This document shows, one piece after another, positions 5,405 to 14,276 of a stretch of DNA of 23,813 nucleotides (positions within the stretch are counted from its first letter, which is position 1; each line of letters starts with the position of its first letter). Origin of the DNA: JAVBLD01 sp031553705 (GTDB lineage Bacteria > Bacteroidota > Bacteroidia > Bacteroidales > Marinifilaceae); NCBI GenBank assembly GCA_031553705.1, contig JAVBLD010000068.1:1-23813 (forward strand), given 5' to 3'. The notes below the pieces were generated by a model that saw nothing but the letters and a program-made list of their open reading frames with translations, searched no databases and was not told where the DNA came from. The position numbers and the translations under genes are program-made.

Positions 5405-8101
5405 TTGCAACTTAGAGCACATATACGCGATTTTATTCCTCCCGGCACCATTTTTATAATGGTACTACTCTCTGTTACAATTACTTTTATTAAGGTATAC
5501 GCAAATGTTCCGGTACCCGGTTACACTCTTATCATTCCGGATACTACCATCCTTAAAGATACCGTTATCGGTTTGGATTCACTCTCCGTCATTTCTGGAG
5601 ATACCGTCTTACCCGATACGATTCCCGGTCAAACGCATGCAGACAGTATAAAACCGTCCAAGCCGGCATTTAAAGATATTATCACCTTTTCTGCAAACGA
5701 TTCTGCCACCATATTAGTGCGCGACAAAAAGATGTTCCTGGACAGAAATGCTTCCGTCAAATATATTAAGACGCAACTTGAGGCAGGGCATATTGAAATG
5801 GATATGCAGCAGAATCTTGCCCATGCATCCGGGATAACCGACTCGGCAGGTGTTGTCACAGAGAAACCGAAATTCAAAGACGGAAGCCAGGAATTTGATT
5901 GCTCGTCATTGAGCTACAACTTTAAAACAGGCAAAGGATATGTAAAGAACATCATCACCCAGGAGGGAGATGGATATATTCAGGGGGAGCTGACAAAAAA
6001 AATGTCCGATTCGGTATATTGTGTAAAAAACGGTTGGTATACCACTTGTGACGAACACGATCATCCGCACTTTCTTGTCAAGATGAGCCGGGCTAAAATG
6101 ATCAGAGGTAAAAAAGTAATTTCCGGATTTACATATTTAGAAATCGAGCAAGTGCCGCTACCCCTTTTTATCCCGTTCGGTTTTTTCCCGATCACAAAAA
6201 AAGGAACATCCGGTATTATTATGCCGACGTACGGCGAAGAGCAAATGAGAGGTTTCAATCTGCACGACGGAGGATATTATTGGGCGATCAGTCAATATAT
6301 TGACCTGGCTATCACCGGAAGTATTTATACGAACGGTTCATGGGCATTAAATGCAATGTCAAATTACCGGAAAAGATACCGGTTTAATGGAGGATTCAAT
6401 TTTTCCACCAGTAAGAATTATTATAGCGAAAAAGGGCTGCCGGACTACAGCGTGTCGAACGATTGGGCCGTTCGCTGGACTCATTCGCAGGATGCCAAAG
6501 CCAATCCGTATAGTACCTTTTCAGCATCGGTAGATATCTCTTCAGCCAACAACAACTACTACAATGCCACCAATATGCAGGACATTGCCAATCAACGCAA
6601 GCAGTCCAGTGTTTCATGGAGTAAAAAATGGCCGGAGAATCCTTTTAGTATAACGGCAGCCCTCAGCCATAACCAGAATAGTGTCGATACGACGATCTCC
6701 CTCACACTACCGAACATCAACATAAGGATGTCGCAAATATATCCTTTGCGTAAAAAAGAACGGGTTGGACAACTAAAATGGTATGAAAATATAGGCTTTT
6801 CTTATACGGCCGAGCTAAGGAACAACATCCAGACCAAAGAATACAATCTGGGCGAATCTTTCAAACACATGGACAAAGAGTGGCAGAACGGATTTAAACA
6901 TAATATTCCGTTGAGTACCAGCATCAACCTGATGAAGGACGTCTCGCTATCCCCCTCTTTCAATTATACCGGCGTAGCCTATCTGAACTCGATCGATAAA
7001 ATATGGGTCGACACCTCCGCTACAGGAGGATATGTAAAGACCGACACGATCCCCGGTTTCCGCTATGCCCATAACTACAGCGCTAGCGTCAGTTTGTCAT
7101 ACAATCCGACGATATACGGTATGTATACCTCTCAAAAATTGGGTAGTAAGATTTATGCCCTCCGCCATGTCATCCGCCCCAGTATCAGCGCAAGCTATAC
7201 CCCGGAAATAGGTGTACCGAAGAGTAAATATACAAAAACCTATACCGACAATAACGGAGTTGTCCACGAATACTCCATCTTCGAAGGCAAGGCTTTCGGC
7301 GTCCCGGGAAGTGCCCAAGAATCCGGAAGTGTAAGTCTTAGCCTGGACAACAACATCGAGATGAAAGTCAGAAACGACAAAGATACTACCGGTAAAGAAG
7401 AATTTACAAAAATCAAATTGCTGGAAAGCCTCCGGGCTTCTACTTCTTATAATATATTCGCCGACAGTATGAACTGGTCGAATATTCAACTATCGGCACG
7501 TACAAAAATATTCAAAGACAGGGTAAATATAAATGTGAGCGGAACCCTCGATCCGTATGCCATAGACGCAAATGCACGACGCTATAATAAATATAACGGA
7601 GGAATAGGACGCCTCACGAATGTCTCCGCCTCTTCAAGCATTCAGTTCTCATCCAGCAAAGGCGAAAAGCGTAAAGAGAAAAAACTTGAAGAGATTGGCG
7701 AGCATTATTATGAATATATGGATTTTGATGTGCCCTGGAATATTAGTATAGATTACAGCCTCTCTTATTCCAAAAGTTATAGCCCCAATACGTCGCCGAG
7801 CGCCACTAAGCCGATAACGAAAAGTAATATTTCGCAAATCGTAAATATCAACGGTGATTTATCGCTGACCCAAAAATGGAAAATTGGTTATAGTACCGGA
7901 TACGATATTAAAAATAATGAAATTACGGCAACCAGTTTCAATATATCCAGGGATCTGCATTGCTGGGAGATGACTTTTTCCTGCATCCCGTTTGGAAATC
8001 ACCAGTCCTACAATTTCAAAATCAATGTGCGTTCCAGCTTACTAAAGGATTTAAAGCTCACAAAGAGAGACTCCTGGTATGGCAAACAAAGCGCATTCTA
8101 A
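5405..8101 (+). CDS. lptD: LptD-like LPS assembly outer-membrane protein
   Basis: LptD is the outer-membrane barrel that inserts lipopolysaccharide into the outer leaflet. The 898-residue protein has a signal peptide (hydrophobic stretch about 16-32), a Thr/Asp-rich segment, and an OstA-like periplasmic domain (about 95-245) with Cys206 and Cys215 in CVKNGWYTTCDEHDHPHF. The loop LPLFIPFGFFP precedes a long C-terminal barrel (about 265-898) rich in alternating aromatic strands and ending in Phe. The first codon used is TTG; the first ATG is codon 19 (5459). I prefer TTG because the sequence before it is A/T-rich and it supplies a charged signal-peptide N-region, but ATG is possible. An out-of-frame 10-codon ORF (5368-5400) ends just before the TTG. 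The divergent partner is the amidase-MCE operon. Confidence 0.87.
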   Translation: MQLRAHIRDFIPPGTIFIMVLLSVTITFIKVYANVPVPGYTLIIPDTTILKDTVIGLDSLSVISGDTVLPDTIPGQTHADSIKPSKPAFKDIITFSANDSATILVRDKKMFLDRNASVKYIKTQLEAGHIEMDMQQNLAHASGITDSAGVVTEKPKFKDGSQEFDCSSLSYNFKTGKGYVKNIITQEGDGYIQGELTKKMSDSVYCVKNGWYTTCDEHDHPHFLVKMSRAKMIRGKKVISGFTYLEIEQVPLPLFIPFGFFPITKKGTSGIIMPTYGEEQMRGFNLHDGGYYWAISQYIDLAITGSIYTNGSWALNAMSNYRKRYRFNGGFNFSTSKNYYSEKGLPDYSVSNDWAVRWTHSQDAKANPYSTFSASVDISSANNNYYNATNMQDIANQRKQSSVSWSKKWPENPFSITAALSHNQNSVDTTISLTLPNINIRMSQIYPLRKKERVGQLKWYENIGFSYTAELRNNIQTKEYNLGESFKHMDKEWQNGFKHNIPLSTSINLMKDVSLSPSFNYTGVAYLNSIDKIWVDTSATGGYVKTDTIPGFRYAHNYSASVSLSYNPTIYGMYTSQKLGSKIYALRHVIRPSISASYTPEIGVPKSKYTKTYTDNNGVVHEYSIFEGKAFGVPGSAQESGSVSLSLDNNIEMKVRNDKDTTGKEEFTKIKLLESLRASTSYNIFADSMNWSNIQLSARTKIFKDRVNINVSGTLDPYAIDANARRYNKYNGGIGRLTNVSASSSIQFSSSKGEKRKEKKLEEIGEHYYEYMDFDVPWNISIDYSLSYSKSYSPNTSPSATKPITKSNISQIVNINGDLSLTQKWKIGYSTGYDIKNNEITATSFNISRDLHCWEMTFSCIPFGNHQSYNFKINVRSSLLKDLKLTKRDSWYGKQSAF

Positions 8102-8132
8102 CCCAAGAACTCGAAAATAAAGAAAGACTATA

Positions 8133-8888
8133 TCAATTTTTCTTCATATCCCTCTGCCGTACCGCTTCAAAAAGCATAACAGCCGCGGCTGCCGAAACAT
8201 TCAGCGATTCAATTTCGCCCTTTTGAGGGATCTTGATCTGTTCAGCCACTACACCCAATATCCCTTCATCTATTCCTTTATCCTCGGATCCCATTACAAT
8301 AGCCAATGGACCGGTCATATCGACTTCGATATAATACTTTTCTGCTTTCTCAGTGGCTGCATAAACCTTCATCTTACGGTTAAACTTCAGTTCACGCACC
8401 CACTTCTTCAGGTTTAACACCCGGCACACCGGGATATGATACAAAGCCCCGGCAGAAGTTTTTATCGCATCAGACGATATTTTAGCCGAATGTTTATTCG
8501 GTATCACCACGGCATGTGCGCCGGCAAATTCCGCACTACGGGCGATTGCCCCAAAATTCCGGACATCGGTAATCCGGTCCAGGATAATAATAAAAGGGAT
8601 CTCCCCTTTGGCTTCCAGCCCATCAAGTACCTCATTGATATCCTGATAAGGTACAGGCGATACTTCGGCCAGTACCCCCTGGTGATTCCGGTCGGCAAAC
8701 GGTTTAAACACTTCGTCCGGCACATACTGGAAAGCTATCTCCCGTTCCCGGATCAACGAAAACAGTTGCTGAAACAACTCCCCCCTCACCCCCTGCTTCA
8801 GCATCACTTTGTCAATCTCTTTCTCTTGCAGGATCGCCTCTATTACTGCGCGAAGACCGAATATATATTCTTGTTTATACTTTGCCAT
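8133..8888 (-). CDS. rlmB: RlmB-type 23S rRNA 2'-O-methyltransferase (TrmH/SpoU family)
   Basis: This SPOUT-fold enzyme transfers methyl from S-adenosylmethionine to a 2'-hydroxyl in RNA; RlmB acts on a 23S rRNA guanosine (G2251 in E. coli). The 251-residue length fits RlmB. An N-terminal substrate-binding domain covers about 5-78. The catalytic domain shows motif 1 with N111 and R117 (RNFGAIARSAE), motif 2 (IVMGSEDKGI, 197-206) and motif 3 (IKIPQKGEIESLNVSAA, 218-234), which form the knot. It follows the ABC-F gene by 23 bases on the same strand, so the two are probably co-transcribed. It is convergent with the LptD-like gene. The exact target nucleotide is inferred from family membership. 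Confidence 0.9.
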   Translation of the reverse strand: MAKYKQEYIFGLRAVIEAILQEKEIDKVMLKQGVRGELFQQLFSLIREREIAFQYVPDEVFKPFADRNHQGVLAEVSPVPYQDINEVLDGLEAKGEIPFIIILDRITDVRNFGAIARSAEFAGAHAVVIPNKHSAKISSDAIKTSAGALYHIPVCRVLNLKKWVRELKFNRKMKVYAATEKAEKYYIEVDMTGPLAIVMGSEDKGIDEGILGVVAEQIKIPQKGEIESLNVSAAAAVMLFEAVRQRDMKKN

Positions 8889-8911
8889 TTTTTTTATTTT
8901 TTACGTTTCTT

Positions 8912-10852
8912 TTACTTACCGTTTTTTAACTCCTCAAGCTTCTCATGTGCCTGTTCCCACTCTTCCATACACTTTTCAAGCCGATCTTTAGCCCGGTTAT
9001 ATCTCTTCAAAAGCTCCGTCTCAGCGGCTCCCTCCGACATTTTCTCTTCCATCATTCGGATATCAGCTTCCAATCCGGCAATTTCATTTTCGATCTTCCC
9101 AGCCTGCTGCTCCGCTTTTTTTATCTCCCGATTAAACTGTTTTCTCTCTTCAAACGAAAGCTTATTCTCCATTCCCTCTGCTTTCCGGACTTCTCCTTCC
9201 CCTCCAGTTTGAAATTTATGCAACTGTTCATACTCTTTGAAACAGGCTATTTTTTTGGCCGCAAGAAAATCGGCAATGCCTCCGAGATACTCCTTTACTC
9301 CCTGATTCGCAAACTCATACACCTTATCGACCAATCCGTTCAAAAAATCGCGATCATGTGACACGACCACTACCGCACCTTCAAAATTGCGGAGAGCCTC
9401 CTTTAAAATATCTTTGGTCCGCATATCCAGATGGTTGGTCGGTTCATCCAGGATCAACAGATTATATGGCTCCAATAACAAGCGCACCATTGCCAGACGG
9501 GTACGTTCTCCACCTGAGAGGACCTTCACTTTTTTATCCACCTCATCCCCCGAAAACAAAAATGCACCCAGGATATCCCGGATTTTCTTCCGGATATCTC
9601 CCTGAGCTACTTTATCCACCGTATCCAGCACACTCAACTCGGGTTCCAGCAGATCCGCCTGATTCTGTGCAAAATAACCGATGTTTACATTGTATCCGAT
9701 TTTCAGATCGCCCTGATAGGGTATTTCGTTCATGATCATCTTCACCAAAGTCGATTTACCCTCGCCGTTCTTTCCTACAAATGCCACCTTCTCCCCCCGC
9801 AAAATATCGAAATCCACCTCTTTCAGTACCAGATGTTCCCCATACATTTTTTTCAGGTCCCTGCCACTTACGACAATATCCCCCGACCGCACAGCCGGTT
9901 GAAACCTCACCGTGATACGAGCGGTATCCTCCTCCTCTACCTCGATCCGCTCCAACTTATTAAGCTGCTTGATTCGCGATTGTACCTGTACCGACTTGGT
10001 AGCTTTATAACGAAACCGTTCAATAAAATCTTCCGTATCCTTGATCTGTTTTTGTTGATTACGATAAGCCCGGAGTTGTTGTTCGACCCGCTCTTTACGC
10101 AATTCCACATATTTAGAATACGACACCTTATAATCATACACTTTTCCCAATGAGATCTCAATTGTACGACCGGTCACATTATCCAGAAACGCGCGATCGT
10201 GCGACACCAGCACCACTGCCCCGGAATAGTTTTGTAAAAAAGACTCCAGCCACGATATCGACTCAATATCCAGATGATTGGTCGGCTCATCTAACAAAAA
10301 GATATCGGGACGGGCCAGCAAAATTTTGGCCAGTTCGATACGCATACGCCATCCTCCGCTAAACTCCTCGCATTTCCGGTCCAGATCCTCTGCCCGGAAT
10401 CCCAACCCTTTCAATACTACTTCCACTTCACCATCTACACTCCCCTCTCCGCGCAACAGCAATTGTTCCGTTTTCTCATTGATCTTATCCAGCAATTTCA
10501 TATAGCCGTCCGATTCATAATCTTCCCGCAATGCCAGTTTCGCATTCAACTGTTCCAACTCCTCTTTTTCCGCAAACAGATCCGTATACGCCTTCTCTGC
10601 TTCCTTCCTAACGCTATTGCCATCCGTATACACCTTAGTCTGTGGCAAATACCCCACCTTCAACTCGGAGGAACGTGAGATACTTCCCTCCGACGGCTCC
10701 TTTTCACCGGCTAAAATTTTCAATAGGGTTGACTTTCCGGCACCATTACGTCCCGTAAGGCCAATCCGGTCCCTCTTATTAATCAGAAAAAAGATCGAAT
10801 CCAACAAATAAAACCCGCCGAAAACAACACTAACATTATTTACCGAAATCAT
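8912..10852 (-). CDS. ABC-F family ATPase, Uup-like
   Basis: ABC-F proteins are soluble twin ATPases without membrane domains; most act on ribosomes, binding near the E site. The 646-residue protein has two ATPase cassettes. The first has Walker A GRNGAGKST (34-42), signature FSGGW (164-168) and DEPTNHLD (188-195). The second has GKNGEGKST (360-368), LSGGERTRL (445-453) and DEPTNHLD (469-476). A charged helical linker (about 240-320) corresponds to the P-site interaction motif region. The highly charged C-terminal tail (about 565-645) is probably a coiled coil, as in Uup, so I favour a Uup-like housekeeping role over antibiotic resistance. It is the first gene of a likely operon with rlmB. 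Confidence 0.92.
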   Translation of the reverse strand: MISVNNVSVVFGGFYLLDSIFFLINKRDRIGLTGRNGAGKSTLLKILAGEKEPSEGSISRSSELKVGYLPQTKVYTDGNSVRKEAEKAYTDLFAEKEELEQLNAKLALREDYESDGYMKLLDKINEKTEQLLLRGEGSVDGEVEVVLKGLGFRAEDLDRKCEEFSGGWRMRIELAKILLARPDIFLLDEPTNHLDIESISWLESFLQNYSGAVVLVSHDRAFLDNVTGRTIEISLGKVYDYKVSYSKYVELRKERVEQQLRAYRNQQKQIKDTEDFIERFRYKATKSVQVQSRIKQLNKLERIEVEEEDTARITVRFQPAVRSGDIVVSGRDLKKMYGEHLVLKEVDFDILRGEKVAFVGKNGEGKSTLVKMIMNEIPYQGDLKIGYNVNIGYFAQNQADLLEPELSVLDTVDKVAQGDIRKKIRDILGAFLFSGDEVDKKVKVLSGGERTRLAMVRLLLEPYNLLILDEPTNHLDMRTKDILKEALRNFEGAVVVVSHDRDFLNGLVDKVYEFANQGVKEYLGGIADFLAAKKIACFKEYEQLHKFQTGGEGEVRKAEGMENKLSFEERKQFNREIKKAEQQAGKIENEIAGLEADIRMMEEKMSEGAAETELLKRYNRAKDRLEKCMEEWEQAHEKLEELKNGK

Positions 10853-10937
10853 AAGCCTTCTGGTTTATCGCCTTATCTCTTCCTTTAAATCGAGAAAGTT
10901 TCAGCTAAATATCAAACCTTAAAATTTATTTCAGCCG

Positions 10938-10945
10938 CAAAGATA
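10938..10945 (-). promoter_or_regulatory. -7 promoter box of the ABC-F gene
   Basis: The minus strand reads TATCTTTG, an exact TAnnTTTG. The leader to the ATG at 10852 would be about 80 bases. No clear TTTG lies at the ideal upstream spacing. Confidence 0.6.
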
Positions 10946-11103
10946 CAATATCAATCTTGAATTCTAAATTTTGAGTTTTGAATTTCCTTGCGATCCGTAC
11001 AATTTATACATCCAATATGCCTATTTTTCCACACGCCATACCTTCGATTCAAACAAAATTCGCAAAACTGCTTTTTGTCATGTTTTTCATATCTAAAATT
11101 GGT

Positions 11104-11111
11104 TATATTTG
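11104..11111 (+). promoter_or_regulatory. -7 promoter box of pruA
   Basis: TATATTTG is an exact TAnnTTTG. The leader to the ATG at 11175 would be about 57 bases. The sequence 19 bases upstream (TGTT) matches TTTG only partly. Confidence 0.6.
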
Positions 11112-11174
11112 TTGAAAATAAAAGTGATAGAAAATAAATAAAAACCATCAGTCAAACATTTAAACAAGTTCGCT

Positions 11175-12806
11175 ATGCCTAAAGGAGTTTACAAATTACC
11201 ACAGATTACAAACGAGCCTGTAAAGAGTTATGCACCGGGTTCACCCGAACGTGCAGCGTTAAAAACGACTCTTGCCGAATTAAGAGAAACAGTTGTCGAC
11301 CTGCCGATGATTATCGGAGGGAAAGAAGTGCGCACCGGGAAGAAAGTAGATATCCGGCCGCCTCACGACCATGCCCATCTATTAGGACATTACCACCAAG
11401 GCGATGCGACACATGTACAGATGGCCATTGACGCCGCTCTTAAAGCTAAAACAGAGTGGGAAAAAATGGGATGGGAAAGCCGTGCAGCTATTTTCCTGAA
11501 GGCGGCCGATCTGCTTGCCGGCCCTTACCGGCAAAAGATGAATGCCGTTACGATGCTCGGACAATCGAAAAACGCCTTCCAGGCTGAGATTGACTGCGTT
11601 TGTGAACTGGTGGACTTCTTCCGTTTCAATGTGAAAAATATGTACGATATCTACCACATGCAACCCAACTCTGCTCCGGGTGTATGGAACCGCACAGTAT
11701 GGCGTCCGTTGGAAGGCTTTATATTTGCTTTAACTCCTTTCAACTTCACCTCCATTGCGGGAAATCTTCCGGGAGCACCGGCATTAATGGGAAATGTATG
11801 TGTATGGAAACCTTCAAAGACCGCCGTTTATTCCGCACACCTAATCATGGAAATCCTGAAAGAAGCCGGATTGCCCGACGGGGTAATCAATCTGGTATAT
11901 TGTTCAGGACAAACGGCTTCCAACATAATTTTCACGAACAAAGAGTTTGCCGGAATCCACTTCACCGGATCGACAGGAGTGTTCAATGATATATGGGCCA
12001 CCATTGTAAAAAACATCAATAATTACCGTACTTATCCCCGGATTGTCGGAGAAACAGGGGGGAAAGACTATATCTTTGCCGATCCTACCGCACCTGCAAA
12101 ACAGGTGGCTACAGCGATGACCCGCGGAGCATTCGAGTATCAGGGACAGAAATGTTCTGCTGCCTCCCGCGCATATATTCCTGCCAATATATGGCCGGAA
12201 GTAGAAATATTTATAAAAAAAGATCTCGAAAAAATCAAAACCGGCGGAGTGGAAGATTTCTCGAACTTTGTCAATGCCGTTATCGATGAGGACTCTTTTG
12301 ACAAATTGGCGAAAGCAATCGATCAGGCTAAAGCTTCTCCGGACGCTGAAGTAATTATGGGTGGAACATACGACAAATCGAAAGGTTACTTTATAAAACC
12401 GACTGTTATTCTGGCTAAAAAACCGGATTATATCACGATGCGGGAAGAACTCTTCGGTCCGGTATTAACCGTTTACGTTTACAATCCCGAGAAAGTGGAT
12501 GAAACGCTGGATATTCTTGACCAATCGTCTACTTATGCTTTGACAGGGGCGATCTTCTCTTCCAAACGGGAAAATATCGAGAAAATGACGGAACGCCTGA
12601 CACATACGGCCGGTAACTTCTATATCAATGACAAACCGACAGGTGCAGTTGTCGACCAGCAACCGTTCGGAGGAGGGCGTGCTTCCGGAACAAATGATAA
12701 AGCCGGTTCGTCGTTGAACCTGTTGAGATGGACATCTCCACAGACCATTAAGGAGACCTTTGTCCCCGCTACGGATTATATGTATCCGAATTTTTTAGAG
12801 GAATAA
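11175..12806 (+). CDS. pruA: L-glutamate gamma-semialdehyde dehydrogenase (P5C dehydrogenase)
   Basis: This enzyme oxidises glutamate-gamma-semialdehyde, in equilibrium with 1-pyrroline-5-carboxylate, to glutamate with NAD+, the second step of proline catabolism. The 543-residue protein is a stand-alone aldehyde dehydrogenase of the group related to eukaryotic ALDH4A1. Visible elements are the cofactor-binding segment LTPFNFTSIAGNL (186-198), FTGST (263-267), general base E293 in VGETGGKD and catalytic C327 in GQKCSAASR. The conserved C-terminal QQPFGGGRASGTNDKAG segment is present. No proline dehydrogenase gene is nearby. A strong hairpin follows the stop codon. Confidence 0.95.
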   Translation: MPKGVYKLPQITNEPVKSYAPGSPERAALKTTLAELRETVVDLPMIIGGKEVRTGKKVDIRPPHDHAHLLGHYHQGDATHVQMAIDAALKAKTEWEKMGWESRAAIFLKAADLLAGPYRQKMNAVTMLGQSKNAFQAEIDCVCELVDFFRFNVKNMYDIYHMQPNSAPGVWNRTVWRPLEGFIFALTPFNFTSIAGNLPGAPALMGNVCVWKPSKTAVYSAHLIMEILKEAGLPDGVINLVYCSGQTASNIIFTNKEFAGIHFTGSTGVFNDIWATIVKNINNYRTYPRIVGETGGKDYIFADPTAPAKQVATAMTRGAFEYQGQKCSAASRAYIPANIWPEVEIFIKKDLEKIKTGGVEDFSNFVNAVIDEDSFDKLAKAIDQAKASPDAEVIMGGTYDKSKGYFIKPTVILAKKPDYITMREELFGPVLTVYVYNPEKVDETLDILDQSSTYALTGAIFSSKRENIEKMTERLTHTAGNFYINDKPTGAVVDQQPFGGGRASGTNDKAGSSLNLLRWTSPQTIKETFVPATDYMYPNFLEE

Positions 12807-12821
12807 AAACAAATATTTAGG

Positions 12822-12863
12822 TACAGGGTACAAGGCTTTATACTTTATACCTTGTACCCTGTA
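12822..12863. terminator. Hairpin between convergent pruA and barrel gene
   Basis: TACAGGGTACAAGG (12822-12835) and CCTTGTACCCTGTA (12850-12863) form a perfect 14-bp stem with a 14-base loop. It sits between two convergent stop codons and is followed by T-rich sequence, fitting a bidirectional terminator. Confidence 0.7.
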
Positions 12864-12872
12864 TCTTATTTT

Positions 12873-14063
12873 TTATTGCCTAAGCCAGGCGCTACCGAAA
12901 ACAATATAGTATCCCCAACTGCTGGGACCGCCGGCAACATCCACTCCCATCCTTAGATTTAGTTTACGGGCTATCAGGTAGCGAAAGCCTGTGCCGTAAT
13001 TGTATACCCAATCGGCCGAGCCGAAAGCGTCGAAACTGTCAAATGCTTTTCCCACGCCGACCAAACCAATGGCACTCCAGCGCTTATAAACATCTATACG
13101 ATGTTCACTCTCCAGCAACATAACTGTTTTTCCCTGGTAACGGGCAGAGGGAATACCCCTCATATCAAGAAATGGTTTCAGATAGAAAGGAGCCTTGCCA
13201 AACACCTGCGTCAGATCATACCTTAAACCACTGGTCCATTTCTTCATAACGGGTGTATACCAATAACATGCTCCTTCGACCAGTCCGTATTTATAATCGC
13301 TTCCGACAATATCATTACTCCATTTGCCATTCACATAGACTTTAAACCCTTTATTCGGGGTAAACACATTATCACGGCTGTCAAATTCTCCAAGTATACC
13401 CAGCAAAGCGACGTTGCTATCATATTCTTTTCCTTCTACAAACTGATCAACGATCGTAGTATCCCCGGCATTCAATTCAAGTTCGGAATGGATAAAAGTA
13501 TACTCTAGTCCGACTGCCCAGTGTGGATTTTTCAATATCTTACCCAGATAAAGAAAAACCGGTATTGTTTTGATATTAAATTTAAACGTTTTTTCACCTA
13601 TCAGATCAAACGTACGATAATACTTCAGATTGATATTTCCGTAACCGGCCGCCACTTTATACTTCAATCCCCATTTCCGGATCGTCCCTGTTCCTCCGAC
13701 ACCCGCAGCCCAGCTATTGTTCAAGGTATATCCACCGAATATGGCGGAAACATCGGGAGCCATCGGATATATTTTACCATCCATCACTTTAGGCTTCTGC
13801 TGTTGGATAAAAATAGGCACAAGAGCGCCCCCGAACCCTCCGAATGCCGGTTCAGTAACAATCGCCGGCAACAGGATAAAACCATTGTACTCAATGACCC
13901 AGTCGCTAACATCAAATGCTCCGTCCAACGAGTCTCTGAAACTGATATGGGATTTCGTCTCCCGTGCTTTTTCCTGCTGTGCGGTAACCATCACAGGATT
14001 GCATAGCAATCCGCAAATCATTCCTAAAAACCAATAACCGTAAATCTTCTTCTTATTTAACAT
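12873..14063 (-). CDS. BamA/TamA-like (Omp85 superfamily) outer-membrane barrel without POTRA domains
   Basis: The 396-residue protein has a signal peptide (hydrophobic about 8-27, ending near VTAQ). It then goes almost directly into a C-terminal surface-antigen (D15) type beta-barrel with alternating hydrophobic/aromatic strands. FDSRDNVFTPNKGF and MRGIPSARYQGK are typical of the family; the latter resembles the conserved RG-containing loop 6 motif of BamA/TamA. At this length there is no room for POTRA repeats, so it is unlikely to be the main BamA. The function of such POTRA-less relatives in Bacteroidota is unknown. It is convergent with pruA and divergent from the flippase gene. Confidence 0.78.
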   Translation of the reverse strand: MLNKKKIYGYWFLGMICGLLCNPVMVTAQQEKARETKSHISFRDSLDGAFDVSDWVIEYNGFILLPAIVTEPAFGGFGGALVPIFIQQQKPKVMDGKIYPMAPDVSAIFGGYTLNNSWAAGVGGTGTIRKWGLKYKVAAGYGNINLKYYRTFDLIGEKTFKFNIKTIPVFLYLGKILKNPHWAVGLEYTFIHSELELNAGDTTIVDQFVEGKEYDSNVALLGILGEFDSRDNVFTPNKGFKVYVNGKWSNDIVGSDYKYGLVEGACYWYTPVMKKWTSGLRYDLTQVFGKAPFYLKPFLDMRGIPSARYQGKTVMLLESEHRIDVYKRWSAIGLVGVGKAFDSFDAFGSADWVYNYGTGFRYLIARKLNLRMGVDVAGGPSSWGYYIVFGSAWLRQ

Positions 14064-14235
14064 ATACTTGAATTTTGAGTCCCGAATCTTGAAATTGTTT
14101 TTTGAAAATCAAACCCCTATCCCTACACCCTTGCTTCATACATAACTCCTGATTATATAAACGCTGGAATAGCAGAAAAGTTCAGCTTAGGGAAAGAAAA
14201 AGAGAATATCATCAACAATATACTCAAATATCATG

Positions 14236-14243
14236 TATCTTTG
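14236..14243 (+). promoter_or_regulatory. -7 promoter box of the flippase gene; sets the start codon
   Basis: TATCTTTG is an exact TAnnTTTG and overlaps an in-frame TTG at 14241. Transcription from this box would begin near 14250, so translation cannot start at that TTG. The ATG at 14277 is the likely start. Confidence 0.65.
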
Positions 14244-14276
14244 ACCGTTTTTAGAAACAATCAAATAACAGAGCGA

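Larger units (their letters stand above)
10853..11174. other. Divergent promoter region between the ABC-F gene and pruA
   Basis: This 322-base gap has no credible gene. It holds a minus-strand -7 box for the ABC-F gene (10938-10945) and a plus-strand box for pruA (11104-11111). Around 10956-10988 is a degenerate TTGAATT/TTTTGAG sequence resembling one at 14069-14097. Confidence 0.65.

Noticed and set aside
8436..9212. Plus-strand frame of 258 codons
   Set aside because: It lies antisense to rlmB and the ABC-F gene, is Ser/Phe/His-rich in the manner of a reverse-complement shadow, and has no recognisable domain.
10951..11148. Minus-strand 65-codon frame with a CEFC...CINC pattern resembling a zinc ribbon
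   Set aside because: It overlaps the pruA -7 box and the region feeding the ABC-F promoter, its tail is the degenerate AT motif translated (NSKFRIQ), and it has no family resemblance beyond four cysteines.
13521..14006. Plus-strand frame of 161 codons antisense to the BamA-like gene
   Set aside because: The opposite strand encodes a signal peptide and a coherent beta-barrel; this frame shows no family features.
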